DNA of 64,000 bases from NCBI GenBank assembly GCA_039881145.1, contig JAYKKI010000016.1:7527001-7591000 (forward strand). The letters run 5' to 3'. The stretch comes from Druceiella hillmani. Its lineage: Eukaryota > Arthropoda > Insecta > Lepidoptera > Hepialidae. The notes beneath the pieces were generated by a model. It was not told the DNA's origin. It was given only the letters and a program-made list of their open reading frames with translations, and searched no databases. The position numbers were made by a program, and so were the translations under genes. Below are positions 38,163 through 48,893 of the stretch, one piece after another (within the stretch, counting starts at the first letter, position 1; every line of letters starts with the position of its first letter).

Positions 38163-38420
38163 GAAGTAAAAGTACTTCGAAAAGTAAAAAAGTATAATTA
38201 AATGAAACTACGTGATGTAGTATTATTTCTAAATATATAGTATATCTTTAAGTTCTTTACCACGACCTAGGTTTCGTTGTATTACAATATCTTCAGATTG
38301 AAATCTTTGCTAATAGCCCACCTGAAGATATAAAATACTACATTACGTAGTTTCATTTAATTGTGAATAATGAGTATCTACAAAATTAACGCCAAATATA
38401 TTCAATAAATAAAAATACTT
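38163..38420 (-). mobile_element. Fold-back retroelement relic with hammerhead-like core, copy 2 (left arm only)
   Basis: It contains AATTAAATGAAACTACGTGA at 38,196 and its inverse near 38,340-38,359, plus 'aacgccaaatatattcaa' at the right end, as in the copy at 19.4 kb. The right arm lacks it: there 'aaaagtacttcgg' is continuous. In the left arm 'aaagtacttcg' and 'aaaatacttcg' flank the insert, a probable target duplication of about 12 bp. Its two halves are inverted copies of the same end, so motif CTGAAGA occurs on both strands. Confidence 0.65.
38260..38300 (-). ncRNA. Hammerhead ribozyme-like core, best preserved copy
   Basis: Read on the minus strand: CTGAAGA (38,296-38,290, fits CTGANGA), a stem II with UUGU pairing to ACAA, GAAA (38,275-38,272), the self-complementary ACCTAGGT (38,272-38,265), C at the cleavage position, then GTGG (38,263-38,260). 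The 5' side of stem I reads CAAT rather than CCAC, which weakens stem I. The intact CCAC-CTGAAGA pair survives on the plus strand at 38,318-38,328. Catalysis is not shown by sequence alone. Confidence 0.55.
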
Positions 38421-40443
38421 CGGTTATTGATATTGCTTTGAACCATTCATCTAATGTTTGAACTGTGTTTTATTTGTTTTTTCAAGTTTCTGATATATAT
38501 TTCTAAACATGTAATAGCTTGTAATTAACATATTGTAGACAACTCTAAAACTGTGATTATACTGTATATGCCTATTTAAAAATTATGTGTTTACAGAAAC
38601 GTGAATATAGTCGGGTAATTTTTTGCCAACTTTTTCCACCACGCCGTTACTTCTGAAACATATACTCCTACTTTTGACGTACGCGTTTCATGTATAATGG
38701 ACATTATCACATATAAAAGGATGTAATGACACCCTAAAAGACATTTATACCGTAAATTATTTCACCACAATGATCCTCGAGGGTTCTTTAAAAGAGTGTG
38801 ACAATGACGAATTATGGTTTGGATTACACCCAAGCTCTTCGTTCGGTGAGTTCCTGTGCCCAACACGTGATTTGTACCTTCCGCTGAATAAAGCAAAAGG
38901 ATATTCGTAAGGATTAAAGTTTTCCTCCTACAGAAGAAGTTTTCAATCGATTGAATTGCCTCAATTTCTTATCTAAATATTTAAAATTGAATTTTTAAGT
39001 AACAAATTTATAGTTTATTTACGATATCGTGGAAAATTATCTTTAATTAATATAGACACGATGTAACTTGAAATTCGTAACTGTTTCTAGGCGATTCTGA
39101 TACAAGACATTGATATAAAGGAAGGTTTAAATAACTTTGGAATGTTGATGATTCATTTAATTTTGTTCTCGGTTAAATTAGATTTGATTTGTACAAGTAA
39201 TTACTCCAATTTTAAGTGATTGTTATAACTTTAATGTTATATTTCTCGTCTTATTTATCAAATTTAAAATAGCTCCGAAAGATAAATATGGCTCTACCAT
39301 ATTTTTTGTTTTATATATTTCTTGTCTTTTTAAGGGTGATGTAACGATGAGAAATAGTGTACGAGAATAAATATTTTGCATTTAAATTATCTAAAATTCA
39401 TTGTTAAATTGGTGTTTTACATTGAGTAAAAATTTTCTGAAAGGATCATTATTGACTTCTACTGGAAATTTAATTAATTTATTACAATAATTTTAAATAT
39501 ATTTTATTATATAAATAACACTACGTCACCTTCGAGAAAAAACTTGAAAAGGGGTTAATTTTGTCTTGTAACATTATCTACATATCGATTTTACGTGGCG
39601 CTGGTAGCTACTTTATACGAGATGAAATAAATATTAATTATTTAATTAGCGACATTTTTGGGGAAGAATGTATTGAAATGCAGAATCTGCAGAAAGTATA
39701 TGACTGATTGAAAAATATTTATCGAAATGAAATAAGTTTATATGGAGATGCCGTAAGTAAAATGTAATTTTAAGAAGTAATTGAAACATAGTTTAGGTAG
39801 TTTTTCTCCTTTCTAAGGAATTATGAAAAAATTTTTATGAAAAGTTATATTTTCTTTTTAACGATATATAATTTATGTACTTCTGTTTTAAGATTTTTGC
39901 CGAATTATTTAAAATTTCAATCATAGCCATTTATAAAATGTAACAATTTTGTAAGTCAATGAAATTAACTAGATTTAGATTAAACATATTATTGTACCAT
40001 ATTTCATCCTGATTGTATAAGAAATATGGCTTTCCGAGTCGGCACAAAATTTCATTCCGTGAGGAATTCCTCTAAAAGACTAGACAAAGGGATACGAGGG
40101 GAAGGTAAAAAATGTTATTAATATAAAATTCCTCTATTGAAAATCTATATACCTAGAAACGTAAACGGATTTAAAATAGTTTTAAAAATGAAAATATTTT
40201 ATTATTAGAGGTTTCTCTAAGCGGTATATTTGTAATTCTAATTATTTAAATTATAGTCTAAATTTGTAAAATTAAAAAAAATATGTATATGGTTGTATTT
40301 AAGCTCTTTGAACAAAATATTTTTTTTTATTTCTGACTGATTTAACTACCGCATAAAACATTCAGATCTGTAGAACTAGACAATAATTTTGTTTTTTTAA
40401 GGAAAATATACTAAGTGAAAATATTACTGCTACTCGTACCATG

Positions 40444-40523
40444 AGCTTTTCTCTCCAAACGTCCTCCAATGGGCAAACTTGTGGTACAAGTTTGGCTACT
40501 GGAGGACGTTTGGAAAGAAAAGT
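40444..40523. repeat. 80-nt hairpin, present in both arms
   Basis: 'agcttttctctccaaacgtc' and the following bases pair with the strand ending 'gtttggaaagaaaagtt', giving about 37 paired positions with a few mismatches and a 5-6-nt loop. The right arm has the matching hairpin at 53,944-54,025, so it predates the duplication. A stem of this length could be a small fold-back element or a microRNA-like precursor. Confidence 0.8.
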
Positions 40524-40827
40524 TGTTTGTAATGTTATTTTTAAACACATTATAATTTAACCAAATTATTAAAGATTTTATTTTTTGTTTATATATTGTA
40601 TGTATGTATATCATATAGAATGACGTTAGAAATTTATATTTAAATCCTTTTCAAAGCTTTTTACTTATATATTTACGGTTACCTCAGTAATTCATCATTA
40701 TATGTCAAGTGTAACAAATTATTTACCTAGGATTGCTATACACTACCAGGTAAAATAGAAAAAAAACTGAAATAATTTTCATTTTATGTGACATGTTTTT
40801 GATTGTATATGGTTTATGTGACTTGTT

Positions 40828-40939
40828 ATAGTATCTTCGAAAATTAACTTAGCATATTTTATTAACTTAATCATTAATCAGAACCACGATTAATGAGTAA
40901 GTTAATTAAATATGCTAAGTTAATTTTCGAAGATACTAT
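40828..40939. repeat. Long hairpin, about 52-nt arms, 8-nt loop, left arm only
   Basis: 40,828-40,879 (starting 'atagtatcttcgaaaattaa') is inverted almost perfectly at 40,888-40,939 around the loop AGAACCAC. The right arm keeps 'agaaccacgattaa' (minus strand, near 53,655-53,670) without this palindrome, so the hairpin formed in the left arm after duplication. Confidence 0.9.
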
Positions 40940-41685
40940 TTTCTTGTGCCCGGATACTCCTTACAACGCATAAACTTCGAACTAGATATATTTTAAACTT
41001 TTGGAGAAATTAAAAAGAAAATTTCCGCTTTTATCTACGATCGTAAAAAGTCAGGGATTCAAATATATTATCCTAATTACGCTTTTCCTGGTATAAATTG
41101 CTTGTACACTTAATAGTTCTTATTAAGGCAAAGTAATACATTTAAAAATGAGTTTGTTTGTTTCGCTATCACTCTTTTTATTCAATTTATATTCCCCAAA
41201 TTTTAGGTCGAATGTAGAAATAAGAGACACTATTTATTTCAGGATACAAATCAAGTTCTTTTTTGTTGGTAATACTACAGCTGCATACTACAGTAGATAG
41301 GCTTCTTTCCTTTATCATCATTTCATCTATTTTGTGTTTCATATTATAAATTTCCAATGCTAAGATCCAATGTAAAAAACAAGAAAATTGTTTTTAAATT
41401 ACACCACTACTTTTCCCCTTTTCCACGAGGACCTAAGCTAGCTCTCTTTATGACTATTCTCTTTTGATCGCATAGGTCTAATCATGCCGACTGACAAATT
41501 ACCTATGACATTGTCTTTACGAGTACAACACAAAATACGTATAGAATTTTCCTGACTACAAGGTTATTTCACATTTATATTAACGAATGTGACCCAGTGA
41601 ATCAAAGATTTCCTTTGACTCATTTTCCTCAATGGGAAATGGATGATCTTTATTTACTCGAACACTAATTTGACCCCAGACGAGG

Positions 41686-41834
41686 CTACCCGTAATGAAT
41701 GGAACAGGTGTCCCATGGGGGCCACCGTTCCGGTACTGCTGCCTCCCTTATTTGCGACAATTTCCTGCATATTACGGATATTGTTTGTATCCCCCCTTGC
41801 ATAGAAATAAATACAATGTACGTGCGTAGCTCAA
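41686..41834 (-). CDS. Candidate terminal exon, left-arm copy
   Basis: On the minus strand a pyrimidine tract ending in AG (41,835-41,836) is followed by a 48-codon open frame in phase 2, a TAG stop at 41,688-41,686 and AATAAA starting 31 bases later. The right arm has the same layout at 52,618-52,766, with no frameshift and the same stop. The peptide contains QTISVICRKLSQIREAAVPE and ends PPWDTCSIHYG. Of 13 differences between arms in this frame, 7 are at third positions, and three amino-acid changes are conservative. I recognise no family. Two other frames are also open here, so chance is a serious alternative. Confidence 0.25.
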
Positions 41835-42019
41835 CTAAAAAGATAAGGAAAAAGTTGTTTAATTCTTTGTAACTTGTTTATAATAAAGTATTTAAATCTT
41901 GAAGTCACCTTTGATTTTTAATATTCGTATGAACAATTTCTTTTAGTAAATTAACCGGCAATACTGTCTATTTCACTTTTCATATTTACATTTTCATTTC
42001 GTATCGTTTTCCTTCGTAT

Positions 42020-42192
42020 GCTACACACTACATTTATACAAAATTCAGTGACTGGAAAGTGTTATAATTATGTGAAACAAGGATGAGAGCAAATTCTGTA
42101 AATATACAGCCTACATCATCGAGACGGGTAAAAACCTCGGATTATGATTGGAAGCTGAAAAAATATTTCCCATCACTTTTACCCAAGAGCAG
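42020..42192. other. Block of raised arm-to-arm identity (left copy)
   Basis: Paired with 52,237-52,415, this block differs at only about five positions in its best 120 bases, clearly closer than sampled neighbours. It includes an acceptor-like 'tttttcagcttccaatcat' on the minus strand. The left copy has one extra base relative to the right after 'ccgaggtttt', which would break a frame running through the right copy. Constraint, gene conversion or chance could explain the similarity. Confidence 0.45.
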
Positions 42193-43148
42193 TCAATAGA
42201 GGGCTTATAAATTTATCATTTGATTATGTCATTTAAATATCATGAAACGATGACATTTCAAATTTTTTTTTTCTTTACTTGAATGTTATCTTACTTATCT
42301 GAAGGTAATACTTGTCTTGTAAAATAAAAATGAAGCAAAAATATTACGAGACCAAAAAACATATATAAATATGCAATTTACTTCTTCAAATATTAGACTC
42401 ATCATTTGTGGAAATATTCCTACATATATGTTTTTCCGCAAATATTTATTTTTTTTAAGACAAAAAAGAAATTCGTACGTCACACATTTTCCTATAAAAA
42501 ACCATCATTTTTTCAGTACGCGTTTACCATTCGTCCATCTGATACTGAAAGTCTTAAATCGTTTGTATTTGATTTATGTAACTGATATATATATATGACG
42601 CACAAACGGAAATATAGGCCTACCGGCAAACAAGTGCGCGTGACCAATTTTTAATCAAAACGTGAAAAATGACAATTTTCTTTGTTAGTTTTCATGAAAT
42701 ATATGGACATTATCTTAGTCGGTAAAATGTTTCTATTTACCTTTTTGAGTACAATTTCATACCTTAATCGTTAATAAAATTAATGTTTTTTTTTCAAATT
42801 TAAATTTACACCCTGGTCTATTATTTTGCTCAGAAATTACATGTTAATAAACTTAAATACCTATGTATTCATGTTGATTTGAAAATTTTTATCAGATAAA
42901 AAAAAAATTGATGGCGTGTAACTCAGTAAACCTGACAGAAGATGAAAGTTTTTTATTGATTTAAACCTCGATTTGTAAGTATGTAATAAGAGATAGAACG
43001 GCAGAGAGAGACAAATATTGCAAAAGATATGAGGAAAAATTATTGAAACCGGAAATATATAAAGTAATTAAATTGAATATATAATACATATATTCCTGAG
43101 ATTAACTTTTAATAATGTAAATATATCATATACATGTTTATATGTTCT

Positions 43149-44548
43149 CGTTATATTTCCATTTATTTCTGTTGTAATTTGACTCTAAGTTATGTCATAT
43201 ATTTTATCCGATTTATTTATATTTTCTTATTTTATATTTGTTTTTTTGAAGTGAAACTTCTTTGAGTACAACTAGAGTAAAATATGAAAATATGAATAAA
43301 TCAAATAAAATATATGTTATAACTTAGAGTCAAATAACAACAGAAATACATATTATCAAAATAATGTAGACAATTGTCGATTCAATTATCCAATGAGGTA
43401 AGTGAAAACTCCCTATTAACTAAGTTAAGTAAGCCATTAAATAAAAGAGAAAAAATAAACATGATGCCAGTACCATCATATGGCAAAATGTGACGTATTG
43501 TTCCTGTTATTAATTGTATTTACAACAACTATATGTGCGTATTTATAAATAAGCTAGCAGTACCCGTGACTTGGTTCGCGTAAAATCTGGAGTAAGAAAA
43601 GTTAATAGGAATTTTTTGTGTATTTTTTTCTCTCAGAACTCGTAAATACCTCGCGTAAAGTTTACTAAAAACTTAATAGATAGTGTTGGCCATGTATTTA
43701 TTAGGTTTTTAGATAACTTCGACTAACCGAATCGGTTCCGCTGATTCTGATATTAGAGTGCACAACGAAGATAAATTAAACATTGACCTATCTTTTTTAT
43801 TTGTCAACCGATTAAAATGAGACAAAGTTTAAATATTATCTCAAGCTAATCTAAACACATTAATAAAAAGCATCAAAATCGGTTCAGTAATTGCTGAAAT
43901 AAGCGTGCACAATGAAGGCGCGCACAGAAAATTCAGCTTATTAGCGTGTTTTTAGTAGGTAGCACTTAGTTTTACTTAAAAATTGTCAGTATACAGACTC
44001 AATTTTCAACTATTTTATTATATACTCGTATATAGAATAGATTAAGTACAATGTCATTAACCTTCTAACTGATAAAGTCCATGCAAAAATATTAATAATT
44101 CAATTATAAATAAATAAATCGACAAAATTTTTACAGTTTACTTCTAACAGATGTAACGTACAAAACAGCTGATAGTGTTAGTGAGCGCCATTTTGTTTGT
44201 TTTCGAGAAAAATTTTGAAGTTTACTTTTGACACACATCATACGAACAGCTGAAGTGACCGCCATTTTTGTTTATGCGCATGCGTACGCTTCTTGTCTTA
44301 TTGTATCGTGTTCATCTATCTCTCTCGGTTGGCTAAATAACTATTTTCCATCTCTTATGATAGATTTGTTACATTGTAACGTCATAAACTTTGCATGAAT
44401 GATGCTGCAACCTTCACATTTTACTCTCATCGTACCCTAAGAAGTTTCACTTCAAAAAACAAATATAAAAGATGAAAATATGGATAAAACGGATAAAATA
44501 CATGTCATAACGTAGAGTCAAATAACAACAGAAATATAGCGAGTACAT
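43149..44548. mobile_element. 1.4-kb element with about 100-bp inverted terminal regions
   Basis: The left end ('tctgttgtaatttgactcta', later 'ttttttgaagtgaaacttct') is inverted at 44,437-44,548 ('aagaagtttcacttcaaaaa', later 'agtcaaataacaacagaaat'). A third, inverted copy of the left end sits next to it at 43,275-43,350, so the left terminus is itself a hairpin. Inside, 'cagctgatagtgttagtgag' and 'cagctgaagtgaccgccatt' mark an internal near-repeat. No transposase frame is seen, so it is non-autonomous or decayed. Confidence 0.6.
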
Positions 44549-46227
44549 TTTTAAATAATGTAACTAAGTTATGTTGCCACATTTCAAAACAAATAGAAAA
44601 ATAAGCTTTATTTTTTTATTCCTATTACTTATTTGATATCGGAAACTAAAGAGAAACATGCGGAAATTGATGGAGAAAGTTTGATGGACAGGTTGGTAGT
44701 CGCAAGATGGTTAAACGCAGTTTGATGGAGAAGGTGTTGGTTTAGAATAGCAAACTGTTATATGAAGCTCAAGTTCATTTCTAAAAATAGCACTCTAATG
44801 TCTATAGTGCAGGAAAAAGTGTTTCTGTACCCATATATGAGATGAAAGTCAGTTGATTATATCACAGAATAACGTTAAGATTACCGAATGGAATTGCAAA
44901 AATTCTAGCCGATTTTTTTTCTTATTTATATATAATATTTATAAATATATGTATGCAATATCAGAAACAAAACGGATCACGAGTTTTATAACCCGTTTAA
45001 GAGTATATTGTGACATTAAATCATAAAGTATGGCGCGTTGAGGAAAATTAAATTTTTTAATTTTCGAATCCACAGTTTATTATTTTAGTTTGTATATACA
45101 TTTTGGCATAATTACAGTAATTTATTTTTTATATGAGGTATTTATGAAGGTTACCTTCTTGGCTAATAACTAAATCAAATGTGTGTCAATCAATCTAGAA
45201 GTGCAACAAAGGCATTAGAAAGCTTTCGTTAAGGCATATGTCAAGTTTATCAGACTTAAGGAAGGTAAACAATAAAGTATTCGTCTAGATTCCCTAATTT
45301 TATAATCTCATTTTTAAAATATCCATATTCTAGTTTATTACTTATAATATTTTCGAACTAGGTGTTTTTTAGGAATAATTATAATTTTATATCAAATAGA
45401 CTTCAAACATTGCCCTGAAAAGAAATAAATAAGGATATGAAATGATTACTGAATAGTCGGAAAATTAAAAGAGGTTATCTGTCAGCATATATAAATTATT
45501 AAATTAATATATTGTTAGTCTAAATTATAATGTTTTAACCGTAATATATCATAACAAGCAACAAATATAGAAATAATTACTTCAACTTTTAAATGTTATC
45601 AAACGATAAACCACACAAAATTAGCGTACACTAAAACTATGATTAAAATATTTAGTGTTTTGTTTCGTAATATTATCTGCCAGCTACCACATGCAGACTA
45701 AATGCAATGAAGGCTAGGATATTTATATAACTATTAAAATTTATAGGGAAATTTAGTGATATTTTGACTTTAATTTTGATGTCATTTTTATTTTACCATA
45801 TTGTATTATTGCAGTTAAACAATGACCTTAAATGCATTAATATTCAATTAAAAAACTCAATCACTATTGAAATACGTATTCTCTGTGAAATACGTCTAAC
45901 ACCGTAAATTATCCATAATTTTTTACGAAAAGGTTGGTTTTATCAAATCAATGATAGTGATTAAGTGAAAGATGCAAAGAAGAAAGTTTATGAATCCAGA
46001 GTACGTTCCAAAAAAATTGGCATGACGAGGATTGGATATATATAGTTTATTTAGTTGTTGTTTTATTGTTTCAGTTACATTTGTTTATTTTTTAATTCTA
46101 AAAAATATTACAGCAATATATTTTTCGATCTTATCTATAATTTTCTGGTCCATTGAAAATATGATTTCACTACGAAAAGTTAAGTAATTCTGTTGACGCA
46201 TAACCATTAGCCGCGGATAATCTTGAT

Positions 46228-46270
46228 TCACCTAAGTGAACTGACCCACTGAATCAATTCACTTAGGTGA
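46228..46270. repeat. Perfect hairpin, 13-bp arms, 17-nt loop
   Basis: TCACCTAAGTGAA at 46,228-46,240 pairs exactly with 46,258-46,270. It lies just inside the right edge of the 3.2 kb left-arm insertion. Confidence 0.8.
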
Positions 46271-46291
46271 CTGGGTCATTATGGTAAATCT

Positions 46292-46304
46292 ATAATATAT
46301 ATAC

Positions 46305-46359
<55 letters not shown>

Positions 46360-46371
46360 TATATGTATATG
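46292..46371. repeat. (AT)n microsatellite with ACAT interruptions
   Basis: About 80 bases of TA with 'tacata' interruptions at both ends. The right arm has a TA run at 51,274-51,340 near the equivalent place. Confidence 0.95.
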
Positions 46372-46727
46372 ACGAGAGTATTTAATTAATACTAATATAA
46401 TTTACATGTTACTGAATACGATAATACATGAAAATATATAATCCAATTATACTTAAATGACTCGCATTATTTTTTGTTTTTACATTAACATTGGTAATAA
46501 ATATGTAAAATATATTGCCACCCTAGCATTAACCGACCCGTGTCAAGTGGGAAACCCACTTTCCATATAGATACTCTCATCAGCAAAACCTAGATCGTAT
46601 GTAAAATTCATATTAAAATGGAAATAATGTAACATCACGTACAGTCAATGAATTTTTTTAAAATAAAATCAATTTAAAACTATTTTTAGCAAGCAGAACG
46701 ACTAATATAAATAAATCAATATACGAC

Positions 46728-46830
46728 GATACCTATATGTTATCACCATAGTTATGTTGGGTTGATCACAAGGAATATAGGCGTTAACTGCAAGGACACG
46801 GATTCGATACCAGACGAACGACAGCAATTA
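46728..46830 (+). mobile_element. SINE relic, left-arm copy, truncated
   Basis: 'gttgggttgatcacaaggaa' and a B-box-like 'ggattcgatacc' match the minus strand of the right arm at about 50,790-50,835. The SINE tail found in the right arm is missing; the sequence passes directly to 'gacgaacgacagcaatt', which in the right arm lies beyond the tail. The insertion therefore predates the duplication and the left copy was deleted internally. Confidence 0.55.
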
Positions 46831-47779
46831 AAAAGATTCAATAGAAATATGCAACTAATTAATATCTGTCCAATTTAATTTCAAAATTAAATTAAAAAAA
46901 AACATTATGATAATAATGCTCATAAAATAAGACTGAAATAATAATATTGACGTACAAATATATATTTCTCAAATATTCATAATCACATAGTTTTAACACT
47001 ATTTCTTAATAAAACATGATTCGATTGTGTTTGTGAATATAATATATTCTCACTTTCTAATGATTCATTACAAAAAAAGGAATGCTCCCAATATAAAAAA
47101 TTATGTGTGCTAAAGAGTAAAGAGCCTTTCATTAATGTGAATGCCAAGCAGCTCAACTAGTCATCATCATTCAATATTTATTACTATGAAACGTTGTCTG
47201 AATCAAAGAATTAGATTAATCGATAAAATTTCGATTCGTTTAACTTTGTAAATTAGTGTATTATATCGATTTTTTTGTATCGATCACTCATGTATTACTA
47301 ATACTATAATATGTCTAAATCTCATTTGCATAATTTTTTAAGAAAATATTGAAATTAAACAGAATTATTGTAAAAGCTCATACGAGAGATCTCTGCATCA
47401 AATTAAGGATCCAACATTGCTAAAAATCATAAGTTGGAAAACTCTACTATTAAAATAATAATTAAAATAAACGATGAAGAAATTTAGTGTGCTATTACGG
47501 TAAGAGAGGAAGAGAAAAAAACCTTAGGTACAATCCAATTATAGAAAATATGTACCATATAGAAAAGTCAATAAGTATTAAGGCTTATTGTACTATTAAT
47601 AGCCTGGTCTTCATCTTGGAAATTCCCGTCGTGAGCCTTGAAAAATACAACTTCCTATACCTATGTTCCATTCCCCGTAAACAAAATCTAGCTATTATAC
47701 TTGATTCCAAATATCTAATTCTCGAAAAAACGGAGTATGTATACCTGGAGAAAAACTGCAAAGAAAACTTTGAAACCAC

Positions 47780-48660
47780 CTAGTTCGTCAACACTTAGAA
47801 ACGCAAGAATTATCCGAGGCTGAAGATTGAATCATAGAAATAACAAAAAAATTAAAACGCCAGGAATTACACCTACACCACTCTGAACCAAGAGTGAGGA
47901 AAATACAACAGTCACGGTATTACGCATGGATAGTTATCCTCACGTAGGACGAAATCATCAAAACTACTGGCGGTGATTGAGTCAAGTACAAAAGAAGCAC
48001 ACGACGCCATTTAGTTACAATCACAAAAACTGCCTAGTCAACTTGGAAATGACTCTACAAACGCACAGCAAGTAGATCCTAATTTTCAAGAATATCTCAC
48101 TACCGAGAAAAACTACTAGCAAGAGCATCATCATTAAAATAAATATCCAAATGGAAACACCACTGGACGGACTATGAACTCTAATAAATAAAGCAGACGA
48201 CATCAACACACATACTAGTGAAGTCGACTATCTGCCAGCTACATCGACACGGCCGAGCTGGTCATCAATCAAATTGTACCTTATACTCGTAATTGCAGCA
48301 TCATGGTGACTTTATCAGTGGCACAAAAACAAACGAAACAAACAATCCAGTCCGAAGGAACAAGAGAGTGAGGAGATTCATGAAATTGATTTATAACGCT
48401 TCCATCTTAGAGAGGGAACAGTTAAGTGGGCATCTAAGCCATATAACGCCAGACGCTTACATAGCGCCGGACGCTCTACAGACGAATGATAAGCATTAAA
48501 CGCCAAGATTTGAGATCATTCTCGAGAAGGCTGACACAAGTCAAGATAAGGAGTCATGTGCAGGAATGCTTTGCACAGACGAAGCTGATGAGCATAAACT
48601 AAACAGAAGGGAGGGCCGTCTGTTAACAGCAATCATAGAGTTCGCGTATTGCCATAGCTT
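47780..48660 (+). other. Coding-like remnant in the spacer
   Basis: Composition is distinctly less AT-rich. Plus-strand frames broken by stops give charged, protein-like stretches: ETQELSEAEDRIIEITKKLK at about 47.8 kb; FMKLIYNASILEREQLSGHL and a PDAYIAPDAL run within 48,293-48,499; then EIILEKADTSQDKESCAGML. Frameshifts and stops separate them. It is probably a decayed transposable-element or host gene. I do not recognise the family and cannot exclude short exons. Confidence 0.3.
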
Positions 48661-48853
48661 ATACATAGTCACTTAATGTTTTTGTACTTTTTGCATATTA
48701 TATTGAAACGAAACTTTGTATTGATTAAAAAAATATGTTATCGAGCTTTCACGGCACCCGCTATAAAACTGCCTGCATACGTTTTTTTAATAAATATATA
48801 CTTGTTATATTATGTAAGCATGTGTGTAAGCATCAAAGACTATGCTTTGCTAC

Positions 48854-48893
48854 TGAGCACTCGCTCTGTACAGCCATTGAGCACTCGCTCTGT
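48854..48893. repeat. 16-bp direct repeat at 24-nt spacing
   Basis: TGAGCACTCGCTCTGT occurs at 48,854 and 48,878. The spacing is a multiple of three, so an open frame reads LSTRSV twice, but nothing else supports coding. Confidence 0.8.

Larger units (their letters stand above)
43120..46291. mobile_element. Left-arm-only insertion, about 3.2 kb, composite
   Basis: Arm homology stops near 43,120 (after 'atattcctgagatt') and resumes by about 46,300. The insert contains the inverted-repeat element at 43,149-44,548 and about 1.7 kb of AT-rich sequence after it. Its left part includes 'acccgtgacttggttcgcgt' and 'catcaaaatcggttcagtaa', phrases I associate with old lepidopteran retroelements. No intact protein frame is seen. 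Confidence 0.6.
34109..47521. repeat. Left arm of a giant inverted repeat
   Basis: Across this span the sequence is the reverse complement of 49,838-61,564, interrupted by arm-specific insertions. Paired anchors: 34,141 with 61,543; 35,481 with 60,400; 36,321 with 57,340; 40,444 with 54,025; 41,695 with 52,757; 42,144 with 52,286; about 46,440 with about 51,090; about 47,490 with about 49,865. The outer edge is sharp: 'caagtattt' at 34,109 matches 'aaatacttg' ending at 61,564, and flanks do not match. Sampled blocks agree at roughly 85-90% by eye. The left arm is longer, mainly through insertions at 37.6, 38.2 and 43.1-46.3 kb. Confidence 0.95.

Noticed and set aside
41695..41829. 44-codon ATG frame on the plus strand (right-arm equivalent 52,757-52,623)
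   Set aside because: Same length and stop in both arms, but most differences fall at first positions and the last 11 codons carry only replacements. The opposite-strand frame with splice-like and polyA-like signals is the better candidate.
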